From Chitinophaga niastensis (GTDB lineage Bacteria; Bacteroidota; Bacteroidia; Chitinophagales; Chitinophagaceae): a DNA stretch of 64,000 nt. Location: the NCBI RefSeq assembly GCF_003014755.1, contig NZ_PYAW01000001.1, positions 1,426,001 to 1,490,000 on the forward strand, read 5' to 3'. Positions 41,440 through 50,306 of this stretch are shown piece by piece. Each line of letters opens with the position of its first letter. Positions within the stretch are counted from its first letter, which is position 1. The notes under the pieces were generated by a model that was not told the origin of the DNA, did not search any database, and saw nothing but the letters and a program-made list of their open reading frames with translations. A program made the position numbers and the translations under genes.

Positions 41440-44400
41440 TTAGCCTTCCGTTACATTAAAATCCTGGTTAAACGAATGCCGGTATTTCTTCACATAGTCT
41501 GATGGATTCATCCCGAACAACTTAAAAAACTGCTCCCGGAAGTACTTAATGTCACCAATGCCTACCTGCATGGCTGCCTGGGTAATGGTGTAATTTTCCT
41601 TCAGGAGAAGAACGGCTGCCTTCCTCAAACGAATAGAACGAATAAAGGAATTAATGGTTTGTCCGGAGATAGACTTTACCTTTTTATATAAACTGGAATG
41701 GCTCATCCCTATTTCCAGGGTGAACTTTTTAATGGAGAAATCTTCATTTTCGAGGTTGTCTTCAATAATTTCAATACATTTTTTCAGGAAGTCCTGGTAC
41801 TCTGCCGGCACCTTGATATTACTGTTTTTGAGGGTGATGCGATCAAAAAAGTACTGTTGCAGCAGGTTCCTGTTTTTAATGATGTTATCCACCTTTACCA
41901 TCAGGAAGTCCTTTTCAAAAGGTTTGGTAATATAATCATCTGCCCCGCCTTCAATTCCTTTGATCCGGGTGTCGGAAGAGGAAGAGGCAGTGAGTAAAAT
42001 CACCGGGATATGGCTCAGGGTATCTGTTTGTTTGATTTTGGCACATAATTCCACGCCATCCATTCCCTGCATTTGGATGTCGCTGATCACCAGGTCCGGC
42101 ATATATTTTTGCACGGCGGCAAAGCCGTTGGTGCCGTTGTCTGCCTCATAAACGATGAATTTGTCTTTGAAAAGTTGTTGCAGGTATTGTCTTATTTCGG
42201 CATTATCGTCTATGAGCAGAATGGATTTTTTTTCTGTGATGGTTGTCCCGGCTGTTATCGGGATTACTTGTGTAGCGGGTATATTTTCGGGAGATGATAA
42301 AGTTGTTTCTTCGGCCAGCTCTTCCAGGATGGCCGATTTATAACCGGTGTTCTCTACAAAATGGGCGCCTGAAAAATGAGCTTTCCCTTTCATCAGGTGG
42401 ATAAGAAAAGTAGTGCCTTCATTCACATGGCTTTCGTAAGAAATTGTTCCATGGTGACTTTCAATAAAATGTTTCACAAGATATAAACCGATGCCAAAAC
42501 CGGTTTGGAGCGACTCCTGCTTTACGTGTGCCTGTTGGAATTTTTCAAATATCTTGTTGCCTACGCTGTCTTCAATACCACAGCCACTGTCTTTGATAGT
42601 GATGGATACCAGTTTTTCTTTTTCCTGTACATCAAAAATAATGGTGCCACCTTCCGGGGTAAACTTAAATGCGTTGGATAACAGGTTGAACACCGCGATT
42701 TCAATCTTTTCGCTGTCGCCGTAAATTTCAATGATTTGTTGCTGCCCGGGGAAGAGGTAGTTTATATTTTTTGTTTTGGCTTGTTGGGAGAAACACTGGT
42801 ATACTTCATAGCATAGTTCCACAATATCGATCCTGGAAATTTTAAGTTTATCGCCGTCTCTGTCTGCCTTGCGGAAAAGCAGCAGCTGGTCAACAAGGCT
42901 CAATAGCCGTCTGGCATTGCGGTATACCACGCTAAGGTCGCGATTATCTTTTCCTTGTATTAATTCTTTTAGCGGATTGATAATTAAAGTCAGCGGCGTC
43001 CTGAATTCGTGAGAGATATTGGTAAAGAAGGATAATTTCTTTTCGTTGAGTTCCTTCTCTTTTTCATTTTCCAGGTGGGCCAGTTTTATTTCATACTTCA
43101 ATCGTTCTTCTCTCGATTTATAACGGATATACAGGTAAATAGCAACCAGGGTGCTGGAGATATATAACAGGTAGGCCCACCAGGTTCTGTACCATGGCGG
43201 CAGTACAATTACCTTCACTGTCCGGACAGGGTTGCTCCAATTACCTGCTGCATTGGTAGCTTTTATTTCAAAAGTATAGGTGCCTTCCTGTAAGTGGGTG
43301 TAGTTGGCCGTTCTGACGGCGCCTACATAGTTCCAGTTGTTATCCCAGTCCAGTAAACGATATGCATAATTGATCTGGTCAGGAGAGGTATATTCCAATG
43401 CCACAAAATCAAATGCAATGGCTGCTTTATCAAAAGGGATCGTCAGTTCCTGCACATCTCCCATTGTTCTTTTAGATACATAGGCATCTTGTTGTTCTAC
43501 AGGGATATTATTTATTTTGATAGCCGTCAATAAAACAGGTGGTATGTTTGTTTGTGTATCAACACTATCCGGATAAAAAATATTAAATCCTTTAATGCCG
43601 CCAAAAAGGAACTCTCCTGATCTTAAACGCAAAGCCGCGTTGAAACTAAACTGATTGCTTTGTAAGCCATCTGAAGAAGAAAAATTTCTGAAGTTTTTTT
43701 TCTCCTGATCAAATCTGGATAATCCGTTGAAAGTGCTGATCCATAAATCGCCTTTATCATCTTCCAAAATACGTAGTATAGAATTGCTGGGTAAACCTGC
43801 TGAGGTAGTAAACCGGGTATAGTGGCCTGTTTTCCTGTCGAGTTGCAATAACCCGCCGCCGTCGGTACCTACCCAAAAGTTACCTTTTTTATCTTCATGT
43901 ATGGAGCGTACGGTGTAGCCTATATTAAACCGCTGGTGTTGTTTATTTGTCCTGTCTATTTTTATTAAAGAAGAATAATTGCCACCCCAAAAAACACCGT
44001 TCCTGTCTTCGGCCAAACATTGCATATTCACAAGGCTACTATCAAATAAATCAAAACGGTTCAGTTCCCGGTTAAAGCGATACAACGTGCCGTTGTTGGT
44101 AGTGCTGGCCCACAGCTGTTGTTGTTGATCTTCATAAATAATCCACACATTATTTTCTGCGGCCTGTGTATATGGATTAAAACAAATATAGTGTTCAAAA
44201 GATTGTGTGGCAGCGGAAAAGCGGTTTACCCCACCAAACCAGGTAGAGATCCACAAATCATTTTTATTATCATGGATAATAGAGGTAACGAAATTGCTGC
44301 TGATAGTGTGTTTATTATTGGCATCGTGTTTATATGCTTTGTAGGTATTGTTATCCCGGTTCCAGTATTTCAGCCCGCTTCCGTCTGTGCCTATCCAGAT

Positions 44401-45507
44401 ATTTTTCCCGGTATCTTCACAAAAAGAAAAAATAAAATTGTTGATCGGGCCATCCGTATTATTTCTGTTGAAAACATTTAATTCAAATGGATTTTGTTTT
44501 GATTCTACTATATTAATGCCACCGCGCAAAGTGCCGATCCATTTTCTGCCTTCTCTGTCTTCATAGATAGAATATACTGCATTGCTGCTTAGTTTTTGTT
44601 TACTGTCTGCTGTTGAAAATGGTACGGCCGCCGCATCCGGCGTAGATTTCAGGAAGATGCCATTGCCATCTGAAGCAATCCACATCACACCGGTTTTATC
44701 TACATAAAGATTTACTATCTTACTGTTCTCTGTGAGTTGACTACCTGAAAAAGTTTGGTTAATTGTGTTGTAACGGAAGATATTATTATCTGTACCCAGC
44801 CATATATTACCGCTGTTGTCAACAGTTAAACAGTTTCCCCTGTCAATATCCCTGCAGATGATGCTGAGTGTTTTATTTTTGACATCATATTTGCACAACC
44901 CCATATTTTGCACAAACACCCAGGCATACTGCCCTTTCCGGTCAAATTCAACTGCGGTAACTTCATAACCGGCTACACCGGAACGGGCGTTATTTAATGG
45001 AACCTGCCGGCCGGTAAGCGTATTGCCTTCATATACCAATAACCCGTTTTTTTCTGTGCCTATTAAAATAACCCCTGCTTCATTTGTCTTTATAATATGA
45101 ATATTTTCACTTGTTTTTTTTGCCGCTCCACCATTCGCCGGGAGGTAAACGGGAACTGTAAATTTTTCATTGGCAGGATTAAAAATGCTCACCCCTTTGC
45201 GTCCTCCTATCCACAGCTGATGATGCGCATCACCTGCGATGGTGTAAATGCCATTGTCAATCAGGGAAGTGCTGTCGCCTATTTTATTCCTGTAAATTTT
45301 AAATTTATAGCCATCATACCGGTTCAGTCCGTCGTAAGTACCAAACCACATAAATCCTTTGTAGTCCTGATATACGTTGGTCACTGCATTGTTAGACAAG
45401 CCGTCTTCTATACCCAGGTATTTAACAGGATAGTTGATGGCAGATAGTTTTTTTGTAATGATCACCAACAGCAATAACGTAACGCAGATTTTCCTCACAT
45501 GGTGCAT
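41440..45507 (-). CDS. Hybrid two-component system regulator (periplasmic sensor, kinase, receiver, AraC output)
   Basis: 1355 residues in one chain. Signal/TM about 1-23; a two-bladed-propeller type sensor of repeated Reg_prop motifs about 30-660 (IWIGTDGSGLKYWNRD, FWVGTDGGGLLQLDR); Y_Y_Y domain about 690-765; TM about 777-797. The histidine kinase has His833 in ISHEFRTPLTLI, and its ATPase N box is NLLSNAFKFTPEGG. The receiver has phospho-acceptor Asp1143 in VISDIQMQGMDG, and the AraC DNA-binding domain is at about 1245-1345. It senses an oligosaccharide in the periplasm and activates the neighbouring SusC operon. Co-oriented and upstream of that operon. Confidence 0.97.
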   Translation of the reverse strand: MHHVRKICVTLLLLVIITKKLSAINYPVKYLGIEDGLSNNAVTNVYQDYKGFMWFGTYDGLNRYDGYKFKIYRNKIGDSTSLIDNGIYTIAGDAHHQLWIGGRKGVSIFNPANEKFTVPVYLPANGGAAKKTSENIHIIKTNEAGVILIGTEKNGLLVYEGNTLTGRQVPLNNARSGVAGYEVTAVEFDRKGQYAWVFVQNMGLCKYDVKNKTLSIICRDIDRGNCLTVDNSGNIWLGTDNNIFRYNTINQTFSGSQLTENSKIVNLYVDKTGVMWIASDGNGIFLKSTPDAAAVPFSTADSKQKLSSNAVYSIYEDREGRKWIGTLRGGINIVESKQNPFELNVFNRNNTDGPINNFIFSFCEDTGKNIWIGTDGSGLKYWNRDNNTYKAYKHDANNKHTISSNFVTSIIHDNKNDLWISTWFGGVNRFSAATQSFEHYICFNPYTQAAENNVWIIYEDQQQQLWASTTNNGTLYRFNRELNRFDLFDSSLVNMQCLAEDRNGVFWGGNYSSLIKIDRTNKQHQRFNIGYTVRSIHEDKKGNFWVGTDGGGLLQLDRKTGHYTRFTTSAGLPSNSILRILEDDKGDLWISTFNGLSRFDQEKKNFRNFSSSDGLQSNQFSFNAALRLRSGEFLFGGIKGFNIFYPDSVDTQTNIPPVLLTAIKINNIPVEQQDAYVSKRTMGDVQELTIPFDKAAIAFDFVALEYTSPDQINYAYRLLDWDNNWNYVGAVRTANYTHLQEGTYTFEIKATNAAGNWSNPVRTVKVIVLPPWYRTWWAYLLYISSTLVAIYLYIRYKSREERLKYEIKLAHLENEKEKELNEKKLSFFTNISHEFRTPLTLIINPLKELIQGKDNRDLSVVYRNARRLLSLVDQLLLFRKADRDGDKLKISRIDIVELCYEVYQCFSQQAKTKNINYLFPGQQQIIEIYGDSEKIEIAVFNLLSNAFKFTPEGGTIIFDVQEKEKLVSITIKDSGCGIEDSVGNKIFEKFQQAHVKQESLQTGFGIGLYLVKHFIESHHGTISYESHVNEGTTFLIHLMKGKAHFSGAHFVENTGYKSAILEELAEETTLSSPENIPATQVIPITAGTTITEKKSILLIDDNAEIRQYLQQLFKDKFIVYEADNGTNGFAAVQKYMPDLVISDIQMQGMDGVELCAKIKQTDTLSHIPVILLTASSSSDTRIKGIEGGADDYITKPFEKDFLMVKVDNIIKNRNLLQQYFFDRITLKNSNIKVPAEYQDFLKKCIEIIEDNLENEDFSIKKFTLEIGMSHSSLYKKVKSISGQTINSFIRSIRLRKAAVLLLKENYTITQAAMQVGIGDIKYFREQFFKLFGMNPSDYVKKYRHSFNQDFNVTEG

Positions 45508-45630
45508 AGGTTTGTTTTAACGCTTATAAAGCTATTGAAAAGAGCGATATTTTTGTTTAGAAAATCTATTTTGAATAGCATCAGCTAATTTTAATAACTT
45601 CATAAAGTTTTTTAAAATCCTAAAAGAAGC

Positions 45631-45939
45631 ATGACAGCCGAAGAATCATTTTACATATCAACAGGACAAAAAATTAAAGACGCAGAACAAAGTCAGATGT
45701 TCGGAACACCTTGTTTTAAAATTAACGGAAAAGCTTTTATATGTTTTTTTCAGAACGAAATGGTTTTTAAGTTGAATGGGGATGTACACCAGGATGCCTT
45801 AAGTTTAGATGGGGCGCAACTCTTTGATCCTTCAGGGAAAAAAAGACCGATGAAGGAATGGGTGCAGGTATCTTTTGATTACAAGGATAAGTGGGCAAAA
45901 TTTACTAAAGAAGCAGCGAAATATGTTGGCGGAAAATAG
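45631..45939 (+). CDS. TfoX N-terminal-like small protein
   Basis: 102 residues. The compact alpha/beta pattern QMFGTPCFKINGKAFICFFQNEMVFKL is like the N-terminal domain of TfoX and the related YjbR/MmcQ proteins, with a C-terminal MKEWVQVSFDYKDKWAKFTKEA. The function of stand-alone members is unknown. Starts at ATG 45631; no partner gene is adjacent on the same strand within 600 bp. Cytoplasmic. Confidence 0.72.
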   Translation: MTAEESFYISTGQKIKDAEQSQMFGTPCFKINGKAFICFFQNEMVFKLNGDVHQDALSLDGAQLFDPSGKKRPMKEWVQVSFDYKDKWAKFTKEAAKYVGGK

Positions 45940-46039
45940 AAATTAAGCACTATGACAGTAGCTCCCGTAATAGAACGCCTATTATATTTATGTGACACCC
46001 CTGGAGCATCATTTAAAACAGTTGGTGGGAGTGTTGTAA

Positions 46040-46573
46040 TTACTCCGTTACTTTATTCACTGTAGCCCAGTTTCTGGCCGTACAGGGGATGCCCAGTTTT
46101 TTTTCTATCTGCGTAATTGCACCGAGTGGTTTTAGTTCCAGCTTTTTTTTGACAAGGCAATATACCTCCCGTTCTGTAATATGAAGTGTTTCCGCTTCGG
46201 TTTGCAGGGAGGCTATAATTTTTGCTGCATCGGGGCCGGCAGCCCTGGCGAGGAACGCTACATATATTTGTACTTCTTTGTCGGGTATAACGCCGGGGAA
46301 AGGGTTTTGCTTTATAACCGTTTGCATTTCTGCTACCGATCTTATAATAGTGGGCACTTCAAATCCATAAGTTTTATGCAGGAGTTTTTCTATCTTTTCG
46401 GTGAGTGCAGTAGTATTGGTACTGCCGGATTCAAATATTACATTCCCACTTTGTATGTAGGTGCTTACGTTTTTTAATCCGGCTTCGGTTAGTAGCTGCC
46501 GTAAACTTTCCATTTTTACGATCCTGTTACCACCTACATTAATAGCTCTTAAAAATGCAATGTATTTGGCCAT
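46040..46573 (-). CDS. DUF1697 protein
   Basis: 177 residues from ATG 46573; an extended frame to 46624 is ignored because the family's N-terminus is MAKYIAFLRAINVGGNRIVKM. Further family landmarks are NVSTYIQSGNVIFES, EVPTIIRSVAEM, NPFPG and the C-terminal TARNWATVNKV. Function is not known; often found singly near resistance or stress genes. Divergent from the SMI1/KNR4 gene with 36 bp between starts. Confidence 0.93.
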   Translation of the reverse strand: MAKYIAFLRAINVGGNRIVKMESLRQLLTEAGLKNVSTYIQSGNVIFESGSTNTTALTEKIEKLLHKTYGFEVPTIIRSVAEMQTVIKQNPFPGVIPDKEVQIYVAFLARAAGPDAAKIIASLQTEAETLHITEREVYCLVKKKLELKPLGAITQIEKKLGIPCTARNWATVNKVTE

Positions 46574-46609
46574 GTTGTTTTCAACTTTACTTTGTAAGTT
46601 TGTCAGATC

Positions 46610-47284
46610 ATGTACTATCAGCAAATCATCAGCAAATTATACAACTTATCTGAAGATGCAAACCTCGGATATTCAGAAGCTGAAATAGCAGCATTGGAAA
46701 ATCGTTTGCAAATCCGCCTGCCGGCAGCATTACGACACTACTATCTTTCGCTGGGAAAGAACAAAGCGGTGAATGATACCTTTAACCGTTTAACATCTTT
46801 AGCGGAAGTAGGATTTTCGGAAGATGAACACCTTGTTTTTTATGAAGAAAATCAGGCTGTTGTGTTATGGGGAATTGCGAAGGAAGATTTATCTGCAGAT
46901 AACCCTGCTGTATATGGTACCTATGATAGCCAACGCAGTGAATGGTTTGTAGATTCATATACCACGGAGCATTTTTTATTGTCTATGGCCTGGTGGAACG
47001 GTGCTTTAGGCGGACTTACCTATACCGCATTCACGGACCTGGAGGAGGATCTGACACCCGCCGTTATTCAGCTGGTAACAAAAAACTGGCAGGAGCAGCA
47101 AGGGATATCCAATCAATTGTTAAGATTTTTCACCAATGATTACCTGGATATTATTGTGCTTACAACCGCGGAGGATGGGGCTGTTAATGGTCTTTACGTG
47201 GGTACTAACGACGAAGGGAAATACAAAGCCGTCATGAGTACCTTACATTTGGAATGGTGCTATCGCGTAGATCGTGATGAATAG
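46610..47284 (+). CDS. SMI1/KNR4-family protein
   Basis: 224 residues. The N-terminal part has the SMI1/KNR4 pattern SEAEIAALENRLQIRLPAALRHYYLSLG, followed by HLVFYEENQAVVLWGIAKEDL and a C-terminal half with WWNGALGGLTYTAF. Bacterial SMI1/KNR4 proteins are frequent immunity proteins in contact-dependent or polymorphic toxin loci. No toxin gene is seen here, so it may be an orphan immunity gene or have another role. Its last 25 nt overlap the end of the convergent DUF4184 gene. No signal peptide. Confidence 0.82.
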   Translation: MYYQQIISKLYNLSEDANLGYSEAEIAALENRLQIRLPAALRHYYLSLGKNKAVNDTFNRLTSLAEVGFSEDEHLVFYEENQAVVLWGIAKEDLSADNPAVYGTYDSQRSEWFVDSYTTEHFLLSMAWWNGALGGLTYTAFTDLEEDLTPAVIQLVTKNWQEQQGISNQLLRFFTNDYLDIIVLTTAEDGAVNGLYVGTNDEGKYKAVMSTLHLEWCYRVDRDE

Positions 47285-48009
47285 CGGTAATACCACAACA
47301 CTACCACTATCAATCCATAAAACAGGCCACCCATAGCAACCGCCAGGTAATCCAGGCCTTTACAGTTGATATGATGCAGGTATTCATTGCCCAGTAATAT
47401 CATGATACTTGCTACCACTACCAATAGCCAGAACCCGGCTTTTTGCTGCGTGACCATACGGCTCACTTTTTTGGTCATTGGTATTTTCAGGAAGAAATAT
47501 AATAATAAGGGCAACCCCACTATAGAGCTGATATATTGCATCAGGTACCACATTTTCATTTGGTGATGCAATACCGTTACATCCCCCTGTAATGCTGGTA
47601 ATAGCTCCACAAAAACTCCTTCCCCATGCGTAAATGCATCCAGGAATAAATGGGAAAGTACACCGATAATGACGGAAGAGATGACCACTAGGTAATGCTG
47701 ACGGAAATAAGTATTCCAGTTGAAGTTGCCAAACAAACGTAACCTGCCGGATATCCACTTTGGTGAGTAGGCAATCAGGGCTTGCCTCACTACATTGTGA
47801 TATAAAAAAGCTAATAGCAGGGATAACGGTATATCATATACGAAAATACCCCACCATAAATGTCCCGCGTTGAAATAAGGGTCCAGTAAGGTAAAATATA
47901 GAAAATCCGGTACCATACTACCAATGATTAAACCAGTGGCAGAAAGGTATTTACGGGGTAGGTAAGTAAATGGAACTACTATCGCTGCATGTGAAATCGT
48001 AAATGGCAT
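47260..48009 (-). CDS. DUF4184 membrane protein
   Basis: 249 residues with about six to seven hydrophobic helices. N-terminal MPFTISHAAIVVPF and GLIIGSMVPDFLYF are hallmarks of the DUF4184 family, and the SHLFLDAFTHGEG segment (about 120-132) matches the metal-ligand-like histidine/aspartate pattern of related membrane-bound hydrolase-like proteins. Enzymatic function is unproven. Inner membrane. The 3' end overlaps the SMI1/KNR4 gene tail to tail by 25 nt. Confidence 0.85.
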   Translation of the reverse strand: MPFTISHAAIVVPFTYLPRKYLSATGLIIGSMVPDFLYFTLLDPYFNAGHLWWGIFVYDIPLSLLLAFLYHNVVRQALIAYSPKWISGRLRLFGNFNWNTYFRQHYLVVISSVIIGVLSHLFLDAFTHGEGVFVELLPALQGDVTVLHHQMKMWYLMQYISSIVGLPLLLYFFLKIPMTKKVSRMVTQQKAGFWLLVVVASIMILLGNEYLHHINCKGLDYLAVAMGGLFYGLIVVVLWYYRYSSRSTR

Positions 48010-48187
48010 CTCCTCAGAATTGAGTATAAATCTAATTTAATTTATTTATAATCAATAAAGTTGCGCCTGGAAATGCAAGGAAATGTTAATGTTCAAATAG
48101 TCCATCATTTCCGGCAATTTATCCAACCGCTGTCAATGTTATAACAAATACTTTTAGAGAATCTTTGGAACATAAAAACAATGTGCT

Positions 48188-48712
48188 ATGACAAACTGGA
48201 AAATTGATGAATCACACAGCGAGATAGGATTCAAAGTAAAACATCTCATGATTACGAATGTGAGTGGCTTTTTTACGCGTTTCACCGGAAGTATTCAAAC
48301 GAACAGTGATGATTTTCACGATGCTACTATCACCTTTGAAGCGGCGGCGGATAGTATTGATACGCAAAACAAACAACGGGACGAACATTTAAGGAACGGC
48401 GATTTCTTTGATGCAATTAATCATCCTAAGATCAGTTTTGTATCCAGGAAGGTGAAGAAAATAGATGATGAACAGTACAAGCTGTTGGGAGATCTGACCA
48501 TTAAGGGAGAAACACATCCTATTGAACTGGAAGTTACCCATGCTGGTGTTACAATAGATCCATACGGGCAAAGCAAAGCGGGCTTTGCATTAAAAGGCCG
48601 TTTGCATCGTGCAGACTATGGCCTGCGCTGGAATGCCACCACCGAAGCCGGCGGCATCGTTCTCAGCGACGAAGTGAAGTTGAATATGGAGATCCAGCTG
48701 GTGAAGTCATAG
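48188..48712 (+). CDS. YceI-family protein (cytoplasmic form)
   Basis: 174 residues, no signal peptide. The YceI lipocalin-like barrel has WKIDESHSEIGFKVKHLMI, an RDEHLRNGDFFDAINHPKISF core, a LLGDLTIKGETHPIEL strand, and C-terminal HRADYGLRWN. Family members bind polyisoprenoid or similar hydrophobic molecules in a central pocket. A second, secreted YceI lies at 50307. Upstream, TGTCAA, 15 nt, TTTTAG (48131-48157) is a degenerate version of the promoter pattern before the VOC and DinB genes. Followed by the 32-bp inverted repeat. Confidence 0.92.
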   Translation: MTNWKIDESHSEIGFKVKHLMITNVSGFFTRFTGSIQTNSDDFHDATITFEAAADSIDTQNKQRDEHLRNGDFFDAINHPKISFVSRKVKKIDDEQYKLLGDLTIKGETHPIELEVTHAGVTIDPYGQSKAGFALKGRLHRADYGLRWNATTEAGGIVLSDEVKLNMEIQLVKS

Positions 48713-48715
48713 CGA

Positions 48716-48798
48716 AGCTTTTAGCTTTTAGCAAAAATGCAGCGGAGAAGAAGTATCATACTTCCACTCCGCTGCATTTTTGCTAAAAGCTAAAAGCT
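48716..48798. repeat. Perfect 32-nt inverted repeat with an inner palindrome
   Basis: Arm 48716-48747 is exactly complementary to 48767-48798. The arms begin AGCTTTTAGCTTTTAGC and end GCAGCGGAG. The 19-nt centre contains GAAGTAT-C-ATACTTC. A partial AGCTAACTGCTAAAAGCTA follows. It starts 4 nt after the YceI stop and ends 57 nt before the helicase start. It may act as a terminator, but it is far longer than others in the window and lacks a simple T-run; it could be a small mobile or REP-like element. Confidence 0.85.
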
Positions 48799-48855
48799 AA
48801 CTGCTAAAAGCTATCTTTGTACCCCGGCACGTAGCCGGTAGATTAATGACAGAAC

Positions 48856-50154
48856 ATGAAATTTGAACAGTATAATATTTCTTCCGAAATAAAGGATAGT
48901 TTGGCTGAAATGGGCTTTAAACGTCCTACAGACATACAATTCAAGGCTATTCCATCTATCCTCAATGGGGATGATGTTATGGCTGTGGCACAAACAGGAA
49001 CAGGGAAAACAGCAGCTTTTGCCATCCCCGTCCTGCACCGCCTGCAACAGCAGGACCGTAAATACCGCAAAGCCAAATATGAAGTAAAGTGCCTGGTAAT
49101 GGTGCCTACCCGTGAGCTGGCCATACAAATTGCAGAAGTTTTTCAATCAATCGCCCAATATACTGATCTCAGCATTCTTGCGCTCGTAGGTGGGGTAGAT
49201 CAGGGTCCGCAGATCAAAGTACTGGAAAAGGGCGTAGATGTGCTCATCGCCACGCCTGGTCGTATGTTTGACCAGATCAACCAGGGACATATTGATCTCA
49301 GCCAGGTACAAACCCTCATTCTTGATGAAGCGGATCATATGCTGGACCTGGGTTTCATCCGTGACATACGTGATGTGATCAAACATATTCCCCGTGAACA
49401 CCAGACCCTGTTCTTCTCCGCTACACTGAACACAGATATTAAGGACCTGGCCTACTCCGTGGTAAGAAATCCCATTCGTATCCAGATTTCTCCAAAAGAT
49501 CCGGTGGCTAAGAATGTTAGTCACGCGGTGGCCTACGTGGAAATGGATGATAAACGTTTCTTCCTGGAACGCCTGATAAAGGAGTTTCCGGAAAGTAAGA
49601 TCCTGGTGTTTGTTCGTACCAAGGTGCGTGCAGAACGTGTAATGGCGGCTATGGAGCGTATCGGTATCAAAACCCTTACCATGCATGGTGGTAAAGTGCA
49701 GGATGATCGTTTGCAGGTAATGGATGAGTTCAAGAAAGGCGATATTAAAGTATTGCTCACAACAGATGTAAATGCGCGTGGTATTGATATTCCCAATGTC
49801 GACTACGTAGTGAATTACGATTTACCTGATGTGCCTGAAAACTATGTGCACCGGGTAGGCCGTACTGGTCGCGGTGTGCAGAAGGGACAAGCCGTATCAT
49901 TCTGCAGCACCGAAGAGAAACCTGTATTGGATGAAATACAGGCGTTCCTGGGTAAGGAAATCACGGAAATGAAAATCAATAAAGATGATTACCGTGAAAC
50001 CATCAGTTTCTCCGAAGATATCCCTAACGACAACTGGCAGTTACTACTGGATGAGCATAACAAGGAAATGGCCAAGGTGGAGCTGAAGAAGGCAAAGAAA
50101 AAATCAGCCGCCAGGAAATCAGCTGCTAAGAAAACCGTGAAGAAGAAGAAATAA
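48856..50154 (+). CDS. DEAD-box ATP-dependent RNA helicase, RhlE-like
   Basis: 432 residues. Q-motif region FKRPTDIQFKAIP (21-33); motif I AQTGTGKT (45-52); PTRELA (84-89); TPGR (133-136); DEAD (157-160); SAT (188-190); helicase C domain with LLTTDVNARGIDIPNVD and HRVGRTGRG. The C-terminal tail is basic and low in complexity (lysine/alanine-rich, about 410-432), suited to RNA binding. It unwinds structured RNA in the cytoplasm, as in ribosome assembly, mRNA turnover or cold growth. ATG 48856 precedes the Q motif by 20 residues, as expected. Own terminator. Confidence 0.95.
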   Translation: MKFEQYNISSEIKDSLAEMGFKRPTDIQFKAIPSILNGDDVMAVAQTGTGKTAAFAIPVLHRLQQQDRKYRKAKYEVKCLVMVPTRELAIQIAEVFQSIAQYTDLSILALVGGVDQGPQIKVLEKGVDVLIATPGRMFDQINQGHIDLSQVQTLILDEADHMLDLGFIRDIRDVIKHIPREHQTLFFSATLNTDIKDLAYSVVRNPIRIQISPKDPVAKNVSHAVAYVEMDDKRFFLERLIKEFPESKILVFVRTKVRAERVMAAMERIGIKTLTMHGGKVQDDRLQVMDEFKKGDIKVLLTTDVNARGIDIPNVDYVVNYDLPDVPENYVHRVGRTGRGVQKGQAVSFCSTEEKPVLDEIQAFLGKEITEMKINKDDYRETISFSEDIPNDNWQLLLDEHNKEMAKVELKKAKKKSAARKSAAKKTVKKKK

Positions 50155-50174
50155 ATGTTATTTATAATTTATGG

Positions 50175-50211
50175 ATAGCTGCTGCCTTACTGGCAGCAGC
50201 TATTTTTTTGC
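50175..50211 (+). terminator. Terminator of the helicase gene
   Basis: A perfect 12-bp stem, ATAGCTGCTGCC (50175-50186) and GGCAGCAGCTAT (50192-50203), TTACT loop, T-run. Confidence 0.93.
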
Positions 50212-50222
50212 TTGAAATTTAA

Positions 50223-50239
50223 TTGGCAAATTTTGCCAA
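50223..50239. repeat. Short palindrome between two terminators
   Basis: TTGGCAAA-T-TTTGCCAA, perfect 8+8 with a one-base centre, lying between the helicase terminator and the YceI terminator. Too compact for a hairpin; possibly a protein-binding site, with no gene start nearby. Confidence 0.35.
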
Positions 50240-50248
50240 TATCTAAAT

Positions 50249-50280
50249 AAAAAACGGCCCCGGCATAAGCCGGAACCGCA
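50249..50280 (-). terminator. Terminator of the MarR-DoxX-YceI operon
   Basis: On the minus strand CGG-tt-CCGGC and GCCGG-gg-CCG pair around TTAT and run into TTTTTT, about 30 nt after the YceI stop. Confidence 0.85.
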
Positions 50281-50306
50281 CTCAAAAACACAATATCATC
50301 TGTAAA

